15,579 bases of DNA, from assembly GCA_937997605.1 (NCBI GenBank), contig CALLFD010000292.1, positions 1 to 15,579 on the forward strand, given 5' to 3'. Every line of letters begins with the position of its first letter. Within the stretch, counting starts at the first letter, position 1. This document shows positions 5,513-14,100 of this stretch, piece by piece. This stretch comes from an uncultured Collinsella sp. Lineage in GTDB: Bacteria; Actinomycetota; Coriobacteriia; Coriobacteriales; Coriobacteriaceae. The notes under the pieces were generated by a model, which saw only the letters and a list, made by a program, of their open reading frames with translations, was not told the origin of the DNA and ran no database searches. The position numbers and the translations under genes were made by a program.

Positions 5513-7897
5513 ATGAACGAAAGTCACTTTGACAAGCAAGCTCAACGTGAGTCCACCTGCTCGCTGGTTCACGGTACTTGGCGTTGTGTGGGTGCCAAAA
5601 TAGCTTGCGCCGGCGCGTGTGCGCTTATGGTCGGTCAGTTGCTGCTGCCGAGCGTGGCGCTGGCGACGGAATGCGCCGATCCCGCCGCTGGGACGGATGA
5701 GGTTGCCGCGGCTCCGGTGACGCCGACGGTTGCGGAGGATACGGCCGCAACGACCGCACCAGCCGCTTCGACCGCGCCTGCAACCGATGCTGCTCCGGCG
5801 GCGCAAGCCACCGCTGAGCCTCAGCAGACGGCCCCGACTGGCGCCACCGATGAATCCAACGATGCGGCACCCGCTGAACAAAATACTCCCAGCGACAACG
5901 CCGCCACGCCGGCGAATGACGCCATCATGCCCTGCGGTGTGACCGATGTTGTTGGCGGCAGCGGCGTTAGGGTCAATATTACGGTGCGGAACAATTACAC
6001 CGACATCAAGAAAGAAGAAACGATTGAGTATGTGAAGGGGATTGCCCTTGTAGATGGAGACCAGTCTGCTCTCGATGGTAGCGCTTTGACTTTTATCGGC
6101 CTGGGGGACTTGATCGTCCATGCGGCGTATGACAGTGCGAGCAATAAAACAACGCTTACCCTGGATATCAGCAAGATTCAGAGACAGAAGGAGGAGCAGA
6201 AGTACTTTACGGAGTACAAGGAGAATAAGTCCAAGATGACGACCACCTATGATGGATCCAAGCTTACGTATACGGGTACAGAGCCCGGGAATATCATCAT
6301 CGGTGATCCGGACGACGCCTTTAAAGGAGATACCGAGGCGACCGGGAAACCCACTATTAACGAGATCCGGGATGACTACTACACCCGCACCCATGTCTAC
6401 GAGAGGGCGTGCCTTGTTATCCCGGCAGCGGAATCAGAATCGGAATCCATCTCCTTTGCCAATGTTCAGAATACGAACTTCAATTGGCAGCTGGATACTG
6501 GTCCGCAGGCGACGGCAGGTGTCCCTAACTACGATGCAGATAAATACGAAATCGCTTATGAATGCTGGCAGGAATTTGAAAACAACAAACCCGTTGCTGC
6601 CTGGTATTCCGATAACGGCTCACATGGTTCCCTGCCGACTATTACAAAGTTTAAAAGCGGGAAAGAGTACGTGTATTCTCTTATGCTGAAGCCAAAAGAT
6701 GGATACTCCTTCAGCGATGAAACCGTTGTTACCGTAAACGGGGAAACCGTAAAGTCGAGTCTAAGCGGAGAATTCCTGTATGTCCCTGCTATTAAAACAA
6801 TTACGATGCCTGCTTCGTCGGAAAACGAAGCTCTTGAGAATCTAAACGTCAACGATGTGAAAACCGACTATGCGCCCGGCGAGGCGCCGCGTGCGACCGC
6901 GACGATTCCTGCCGCCGATGCCGATAAGTATGAGATCGCCTATGAGTGCTGGGAAGAGATGGATGGCAGCGACCCTGCGGAGCTCAAGCCCGTTGCCTTC
7001 TGGTATTCCGATCCCGCAATGTACACGCCGGGCATGAAGAAGATCGACCACTTCGAAGAGGGCAAGTTCTACATGTATTCCGTTGAGCTGAGGCTCAAGG
7101 GCGACAATACCGTGGCTGATGACTGCGAAATGAACGTCAACGGTCATTGGGCGCACCACATCAAGACCGCCAACGGCGTCTTCGCGCCAAACGCTGACAA
7201 TATGCTGTGCGAGCAGCCAATCGACGAATGGCGTGCCATCGACGTTATCGAGATCGACGGCTCCACGACCACCTTCAAGGCGGGCGATAAGCCGGTCTTT
7301 ACGGCGGGCACTCCGACTGACTCGGACTCTATTCTCCAATGCGAGTTCTGGACGGGCAGCGACGGCAGCGAAGTAAATTCCGTCGAGTTCTGGGACCAGC
7401 ACATCACCAACCATATCGACGCGTTTAAGCCCGGTGTGACCTATCGTTACGGCCTGTACTTTAAGCCGGCGCGTGGTTTCTGCTTTACGCCCAATACCAA
7501 GCTGAAGATCAATGGGGTTGAGTGTGGCTATCAGGTGGGCGAGGCAAGTGAGGTTGATTCCGAGAGCGGTTGGACCTTCACCCTGTGGCTCAACACTGAT
7601 CTGACGTTTACGCCCGAGGCCACGCCGGCTCCCGGTCCACAGCCCACGCCGGATCCCAATCCGACACCGCAGCCTGAGACCAAGCCCGAGGCCAAACCTG
7701 AAGCTAAGCCCTCGGCCAAGCCGGCTACGACCACCACGGTGAGCAAGACGGTTGAGAAAGCCACGCCGGCCAAGAAGTCCGCCGCCGTCCTGGCCGCCAC
7801 GGGCGACACCACCGCGATGACGGTCACCGCCCTGGGCATCGCCGGTGCAACCGTAGCCGCCGCCGGCATCGCCGCGACCAAGCGCCGCAAGCGCTAG
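5513..7897 (+). CDS. secreted LAxTG-anchored surface protein with three tandem Ig-like repeats
   Basis: A 794-residue protein, predicted exported and wall-anchored. Residues 1-51 are a signal peptide nearly matching that of the two upstream proteins (GTWRCVGAKIACAGACAL, then MVGQLLLPSVALA). Residues 52 to about 140 are an Ala/Pro/Thr-rich low-complexity stalk. About 141-320 is a beta-rich domain I do not recognise. Three related units follow at about 320-431, 431-576 and 576-705. Units 1 and 2 both contain DKYEIAYECW, then a PVA-WYSD motif, F-G-Y-YS and a VNG turn; unit 3 keeps a degenerate form (LQCEFW, VEFWDQ, FKPGVTYRYGLYFKP, KINGVE). The pattern resembles Ig-like repeats in Gram-positive adhesins, but I cannot name the family. 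A Pro/Lys-rich linker (PTPDPNPTPQPETKPEAKPE) leads to LAATG at 760-764, a hydrophobic helix and KRRKR. Adhesion is inferred from architecture only. Unit 1 and the unknown domain use more A/T-ending codons than units 2 and 3, suggesting mosaic origin. Confidence 0.85.
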   Translation: MNESHFDKQAQRESTCSLVHGTWRCVGAKIACAGACALMVGQLLLPSVALATECADPAAGTDEVAAAPVTPTVAEDTAATTAPAASTAPATDAAPAAQATAEPQQTAPTGATDESNDAAPAEQNTPSDNAATPANDAIMPCGVTDVVGGSGVRVNITVRNNYTDIKKEETIEYVKGIALVDGDQSALDGSALTFIGLGDLIVHAAYDSASNKTTLTLDISKIQRQKEEQKYFTEYKENKSKMTTTYDGSKLTYTGTEPGNIIIGDPDDAFKGDTEATGKPTINEIRDDYYTRTHVYERACLVIPAAESESESISFANVQNTNFNWQLDTGPQATAGVPNYDADKYEIAYECWQEFENNKPVAAWYSDNGSHGSLPTITKFKSGKEYVYSLMLKPKDGYSFSDETVVTVNGETVKSSLSGEFLYVPAIKTITMPASSENEALENLNVNDVKTDYAPGEAPRATATIPAADADKYEIAYECWEEMDGSDPAELKPVAFWYSDPAMYTPGMKKIDHFEEGKFYMYSVELRLKGDNTVADDCEMNVNGHWAHHIKTANGVFAPNADNMLCEQPIDEWRAIDVIEIDGSTTTFKAGDKPVFTAGTPTDSDSILQCEFWTGSDGSEVNSVEFWDQHITNHIDAFKPGVTYRYGLYFKPARGFCFTPNTKLKINGVECGYQVGEASEVDSESGWTFTLWLNTDLTFTPEATPAPGPQPTPDPNPTPQPETKPEAKPEAKPSAKPATTTTVSKTVEKATPAKKSAAVLAATGDTTAMTVTALGIAGATVAAAGIAATKRRKR

Positions 7898-7955
7898 GTT
7901 TTGGTGACGGCGCCTATCCTCGGCTTTTGCAAGATCTCAATCTGTAACACCAAGC
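7790..7955 (+). repeat. shared 3' cassette, copy 1 (sorting signal plus downstream spacer)
   Basis: Bases 7790-7955 align without gaps to 14630-14795 at roughly 83% identity by hand count. The cassette covers the LAATG signal, the helix, the KRRKR tail and stop, then 58 non-coding bases ending in the left arm of a family B palindrome. Confidence 0.75.
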
Positions 7956-7989
7956 GGGGAATTTGACCTCTAACTGTTACAGATCGAGA
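7935..7989. repeat. palindromic repeat family B, copy 1
   Basis: TCTCAATCTGTAACA (7935-7949) and TGTTACAGATCGAGA (7975-7989) are near-perfect 15-bp inverted arms, with one wobble-compatible change, around a 25-base centre. That centre, including GGAATTTG and CTCTAAC, is largely kept in copy 3 at 14855. It lies 37 bp after the stop of the third surface gene. No T-run follows. Confidence 0.8.
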
Positions 7990-8011
7990 CAAACTGGCCG
8001 GCCAAGTCCAG

Positions 8012-8048
8012 AACCGCCACAAAGGTGCCTGTCCCCTTTGTGGCGGTT
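8012..8048. repeat. hairpin repeat family A, copy 3 (reverse orientation)
   Basis: A 14-bp perfect stem (AACCGCCACAAAGG with CCTTTGTGGCGGTT) encloses the loop TGCCTGTCC, the reverse complement of copy 1's loop. Relative to copies 2 and 4, an A-T pair in the stem has become G-C, with both sides changed. Only a short TTT follows, so terminator activity is uncertain. Confidence 0.75.
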
Positions 8049-8058
8049 TGCGCAGGTA

Positions 8059-8092
8059 GAACGGTAGGTTCGTATATATGAACCTACCGTTC
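8059..8092. repeat. palindromic repeat family C, copy 2, upstream of the giant surface gene
   Basis: GAACGGTAGGTTC (8059-8071) and GAACCTACCGTTC (8080-8092) form a 13-bp perfect inverted repeat around GTATATAT, preceded by CGCAGGTAGA as in copy 1. GCTTTATTTTT follows, so this copy could terminate transcription from the third gene. Its AT-rich centre could instead sit under a promoter. It lies 60 bp before the ATG at 8153. Confidence 0.7.
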
Positions 8093-8140
8093 GCTTTATT
8101 TTTGGACAACGATTACGCTGGATGACTTTTGGTTTGCAGG

Positions 8141-8146
8141 AAAGGA
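8141..8146 (+). promoter_or_regulatory. ribosome-binding site deciding the ATG at 8153
   Basis: AAAGGA six bases before ATG 8153. It rules against the in-frame TTG at 8129, which has no such site and would put Cys-Arg-Lys before the signal peptide. Confidence 0.65.
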
Positions 8147-8152
8147 ACGACC

Positions 8153-11100
8153 ATGAGGTGGACTACTGTTCGAGCGCTTTGTCGCCAGCTGGCGGTTGCC
8201 GCGGTGACCTTCACCATGGTGACGGGTTCGTTGCCTGTGGGCGCGTTTGCTGAGGCCCTCAACACCGACGGCACTTTTGTGCAGACGGATAACGGCCAAG
8301 CAGCCGACGCCGCTCCCGCCGATTCGGCTGACGCCCAAACGTCAGGCTCTGCTTCCGCCGACCCCGCGCCCGATGCCGGCGCTGCCGACTCCACAGTGCT
8401 CGATACCGGTGATACCCCTACGCCCCCGCCCTCCGAGATTGCATCGGCGGCGGGCCTAACGGGCGCCGGGCAGACCGAGAGCACACCTGCGGGTACGCTC
8501 GCCACCGATCTCGTCGAGGGCAAGGAACTCGCCGAGCAGCAGAAGCAGGAGGAGACCGCCGAAGCCGAAGCAACCTGGAATGAGGATCTTGGGCTCTGGA
8601 TGACCTCGAAGGGCGCTACGGGCGTAAAAGGCGAATACGATGATGGCTACGTGGCCGGCGAGCAGACCCCCGCGCAGTACTACTTCTCGATCGATAGCCT
8701 CACCAACGAAATTTCTATCGAGTATGGCGACGCGGGCATTACCACGTTGGAGGTGCCCTCGACCATCGACGGCAAAAATGTCGTGAGTCTTAAGGGCATG
8801 GGAAACGCCGCTCTCACATCGGTCACCTTCGCCCCCGATTCGCACGTCCGCACCGTTGGCGGCCTGGGCGGCAGCAGCATCAAGGAAATCGCACTGCCCG
8901 ATTCGGTTGAGGAACTGGGCTGGAATGCGTTTACCGGAAGCAAGACACTTCACACGGTGACCTGGCCCAACAACGCGGCCTTTACCACGATTCCCGAGCA
9001 GGCCTTTGAGGGCTGCGAACAACTTGACGACAATGTGGTGGCAACGCTGCCACCTTCGGTTAAGACTATCGACTATCGCGCCTTCGCCAATTGCGGCGTA
9101 CCGCAGTTCTATGTCTCGGACACAACGGTACTCACCTTTACGCAGATCAACGTGCCGGGCACGGTGGAGCGGATTGAGCGCTATGCCTTTGACGGGTGCT
9201 CGCATGTGTCGTCGGTGACGATTGGCGATGGTGTCAAATCTATCGGGGCGCTCGCGTTCGCCTCTCTTGATCCTGCGATTGCCGGCAAAGAGATTGTGCT
9301 ACCCAAAAGCGTGGAAATGATAGAGTGGGGAGCTTTTGAGAACACGAGATACGGAAACGAGACGAACCATAATGCCGTTGCCCTGCGCGTGATGAACCCC
9401 GATCTTCAGTTTGGTGAGGCGGGCTATCCGGGCGACTATAATGAGCGCGTGACAATCGATGGCGTAACGTATGCGATTCCCTTTGGTGAAGGCCAGACCA
9501 TCTATGCCTATGCGACCGATTCGGCTGGCAACCCCTCGATGGTCAAAAAGCTTGCCGATGCCGTGGCCGATCGCAAGGACTCCGTCGATTCCTCGAAGCC
9601 TGCCTACACGTTTGAGTGGATGGGCGAGGCGGCCCAGGTGACGGGCAAACTTCCCCAGAGCGCGACGGCTACACTCGTGCAGGCGGGGCAGTCCACGCCG
9701 CTGGCGGTTGGCGATGACGGCAGCTTTACAGCGGACGCTCTCTCCAAGACAGCGGCCACCCTGCGCATTTCGCTCAGCGGTTACAATGACATGGTGCTGG
9801 CGCGTCCGGGCGACCAGATGACGGGCACATGGAATATCGGAGAGATTAAGGCGGAGGACTTTACCAAGATTCCGACTTCGCGCGCGATTGAACTTAATGT
9901 GGCCTATCTCGAACCGGTCGCAGGCCAGGGTAAGACCGAACGCATTGAGCTCGATAGTCTCGATAACATCGATCTGACGGTGAAGAGCGGCGGCAAGACG
10001 CTTAAGCCTGCCAAGGGCGACAAGGAAAACGACTACCGTATCCAGGGTACAGCGCTTGTGGTGTCGCAGGCCATTGCCGACGCGGACCAGGATCTGGAGA
10101 TAACGCTCGTGCCCAAAGACAGCCTCAAGCTGGGTGGGGCGACGGCGACGGTGAAGCCTTCGGCCGGCAAGGTCGATATCGACTTGAAGCCTTGGGGCAC
10201 GGCGACGGTCACGACCAAGGGCGACTACCAGGGAGCCAACCGCGTGCTGGTGTTCCGTACGTCCGACGGCAAGCTAGTCGCCGACGGCGTCACCTATTTG
10301 ATGGGTTACGAAGACGATGGCACCACGCCTATCATGAAGGCCGAGACGCCGCGCCTTAAGGCCGGTTCGTACACCATCGTCGCCTTTAACAAGACGAGCT
10401 ACGACATCCAAGCGACGAGCTATTCCACGTTTAGCCGCCTAGGGCTGACCGTGGGTAAGCATATCGCGCAAAAGCAGGTGAAGATTGAGGACGGCAAACA
10501 ACTCGACGTGACGCTCGACGTGCCGACGTTTGACGTGGAGACCTATCGTGCCGAGCGCGGGCTGACGGCGGGCTCGGTTATTGCCGATTCGTCCGCGGTC
10601 GTTGGCGTGGAGACCGAGCTGCGCATTCATTACGAGCTCAAGGACAGCCAGGCTGCCAAGATTGAGATTCCGCTGGCCAAGGATGCCGTCGAGGATGTGT
10701 CCGCAGGCTCTCGCGAAGCCGGCGCCAGCTCCGAGGCCATGTGGGCTGGCACAACTTGGGAGGGCGACAACCTCGTTCTCGATATGAAGAAGAGCGCGGG
10801 CGCCGATGTGTTTGTGCGCTTTAAGCCTAAGGCCGCAGGCACCTATGCCATCTCGCCGCTCATTACGCTTGGCGAGGTGACATTGCCGCTGGGGAGCACG
10901 ACGCTCGAGGTTAGCGGATCGCGCATCGAGGTCGACAGCACCGACGTTCACAGTCTGCTGGGCAATGTGGCCTACGTTTATGCAGCGCCGGGCAAGAGCG
11001 TGCAGCTCACCGTGGGGACGGGCTCGTCGGCTGCAAAGTACACCGGCAAGACCAATAAACTCGGCCGTGCCAAGATTGAATACGACCTGCCGCAGGATAC

Positions 11101-14100
11101 GCTTGCCGCCGAGCGTGTGACGCTCGAAGCGCGCGTGGGCTCGACCGATGTTGCCGCCGTTGCTGCCGAGGTAACGGCTCGCAATTATGTGCGCTATGTT
11201 CCGGGTGCTTCGGTCTGGAACTTTGATGTGACGTATCGTGGCGGTACGCAAAACTTGGTCAAGGACGGCAAGGACACCGGCAAGAGCCTGTGGACCTTCC
11301 ATCATCTGCCACAAAAGAAGAATGCCTACTGGACCTTTGACATCACGCTCGAGGTGGGAAACGAAGAGGCCGCCGACACGCTCGACCTGTACGTGGACTG
11401 CGTGGATGGCAAGACGGTGACGATTCCTCTGACTCAAAAGTCGCGCGAGGGCACCCATGTGCGCTATGTGGCGGAGTATGTGGACGAGGGTTACCTTAAG
11501 CTGCTCGACGAGTTTAACAAGGCGAATGACTCGACCTATGTGAACTGCGGCAACTTTGAGCAGATCTTTATGCCGCAGACCTACCGCATCTCCAATGCTC
11601 AGCTTATGACCATGCTGAGTTTTGACGCCAACGCTTCGGCCAAAAAGCATTCCGCCGCGGCCGAGGAGCGCCAGCAGGAGTTCTCGAATGCCGTGCAGCA
11701 GTGGCACGAGTATATGATGGATAACTCGTTTAATGATGTCGACGAGGCCTTTAACGACGCGATTGACCAGATGGTCGCCGATGCGTTTGCCGAGGAGGAC
11801 GAGGACGGTAAAGAGGACGAAACCCAAGGTGGAGCTGCCCGTAAGGCTCGTCGCGTCCCTGCCGCCAGCGACGGCGAGGGCGATGATGCTGGCAACGACG
11901 AGGCCGCGCAGTTTGCGGCTGAGCTCAAGGCTGCGGTCGGCGGGTCATCGGCGCTGCTGACCCAGCAGGGCGACAGCTATGGCGTCAATGTGGACAAGAT
12001 GATCTTTGAGGATGCTTACGGCACCAGCGAGGATTGGTATCAGGAACTCGCGGCGGCCCAGGGCGCGAACGCTGCGGATGCGGCCGCCATCAAGGAGCTC
12101 GTCGACCATGCATCGCGAGCGGAGTTTATTGCCCAGCAGGCCGAGGATCTGGTGGGCCAGTCGATGGGTATCGGCCAGCTCAACCAATACGGAAGCTGGA
12201 ATGACGCAACCGCTGCGGCGCTCAACAAGTGTGCGGGCATTAAGGCCAGCGAGTACAACGGCCAGTCGACGAGCGGGTTTAACGATTTGGGCCAGGCGCT
12301 CGGCAGCTCGCTGAGCTACAAGGCGGCTGACGACGATACCGTCAAGGGCTTTAAGGTCGCCGCGCCCGATGGCGAGCAGACGGCCTATATCGAGTCGGAA
12401 TTTATCGAGAACTCCAATAACAACAAGAACCAAGCGCTTCTGTTTAACTCGATCGCCATGCAGTGCGACATTCTGGACAACCTGTACGACAACTGGAACG
12501 TGGTCCATAGCCTCAACAACTCCAAGGTGCGCGGATGGCTCATGGCTTGGAGGCTCAACGGCGACGTGAGCGCCCATATGAAGCTCATCCGCACGATCCG
12601 TTCGCTCAAGAGCTATAAGATCGAGTGCGAGATGTTCGGCCAGGTCTTTAAGACCGATGCGTGGAAGGCGGCCGGCCAGGCGTTTCCCGCAGCGACCCAG
12701 GGCATCGGCATCTTTACCGGCATTTACGGCGTGAACGATGCCAGCAAGAACTGGGAGAACGTGAACGTCCGTATGCAGAAGGTGAAGGGCGAGCGCGAGG
12801 GCTATGAGCTTCAGCATACGCGCTTGCTTGCCAAGCCCGAGAAGACCGAGGACGACTGGAAGTGCATTTACGCGCTGCGTGACGCCATGGAGAAGGCGCG
12901 TGCGTTTGAGGATCTGCTCTATCGCCAGCTCTGCCACGACAGCACCGATGTGGCAGTGGGCTCCATTATGACAATCGCCGGCGTGCTGACGGCCGGTTCG
13001 GCGGGTACCGTGGTGGGCGCTGCCTATGATGCGGCTTCGACCAGTGTAGGTTCGGAGCGCGCGATTAAGCTGACCAATGCCGAATGCGCCTACGATGTTG
13101 CCTGCGAGCAGGTGGAGCGCGCGTGCCAGAATCGTATTACGGTCAACTGGGGCGAGCTGACCGATGCCGAGGTCTACAAGGCCAACAAGGACGGCTTGAT
13201 CTCGGACGAGAAGATGCAGTCGATTTTCGAGGCGCGTTATCGCAATGTGGCTGCCAAGGCTGCACCCGACCCTGCGGGCGTGGTGTACGAGGGCCTGCTG
13301 TCCAATACGGTTGAAGGCGCGACGGTTGAGCTGTGGAGCGCCGACGATGCGGCCGGTACCAATGCAGTGCGTTGGGATGCCGAGGAGTATGAGCAGGACA
13401 ATCCGCTTGCAACGGGTGCGGACGGTGCGTACAACTGGAATACGCCGACCGGCTGGTATCAGGTGCGCGTGACCAAGGACGGGTATGAGGAGGCGCGCTC
13501 GGCTTGGCTGCGCGTGCCGCCGATTCAGACTGAGGTGAACATTGGCTTGGTGTCGACGGCGGCGCCCGAGGTGGTTTCGGCCCATGCCTATACCGATTGC
13601 ATCGAGGTTGAGTTTGCGCAGTATATGGATGCGAGCGACGATTCCCTGGCCGCATTGTGCGCGCAGGGCTTGGGCGACGTGACGTATACGTGGCTCGACA
13701 AGCAGGACGATCCCAATGGCAAGCCGCTGTCGCGCGTGCTGCGTATTCGCTATGCCGATGCGTGTGAGGCGGGCTCGACGGTGTCGTTTGAGCTCGACGG
13801 TGCTCGCAGCTACGTCGGCACGGCCATGGCGCGCTGGGCAAGTGGCGAGCTTGTCGTGGGCGTTCGTGCCGACAAGCTCAAGCTCAACGTGGAGCAGGCC
13901 GTGACCATGCTTGATGGCAGTGACTTTGAGCTGGTGGCGCACGTGACCGATAAGGCGGGCAAGCCGTTTGCGGGCGCAAAGGTTAGTGTTGGGCTGGAGT
14001 CCTCGGCTATCTGCTCTGTCGATGCCACCCAGGCCGTGACGGGCGAGGACGGCGCGGCGACGTTTGTGCTGCATGGTGCTCTGCCCGGTTTGACGACGTT

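Noticed and set aside
7995..8004. TGGCCGGCCA palindrome
   Set aside because: A 10-bp GC-rich palindrome is expected by chance in such DNA and is not repeated elsewhere in the window.
8047..8080. Sigma-70 promoter using the TATATA in the centre of the family C palindrome
   Set aside because: The best -35 candidate (TTTGCG) is a poor match at a spacing near 20, and the equivalent centre in copy 1 (CATCTA) is not promoter-like.
7935..8092. CRISPR array or tandem-repeat locus from the dense palindromes
   Set aside because: The elements are of three different families, with no regular spacer length or cas genes. They are dispersed hairpins.
11945..14074. Long open frame of about 700 codons on the minus strand opposite the giant surface gene
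   Set aside because: It is a mirror of the GC-rich codon pattern on the plus strand. Its translation is Arg/His/Leu-rich with no recognisable motif, and the plus-strand frame has clear domains and sorting signals.
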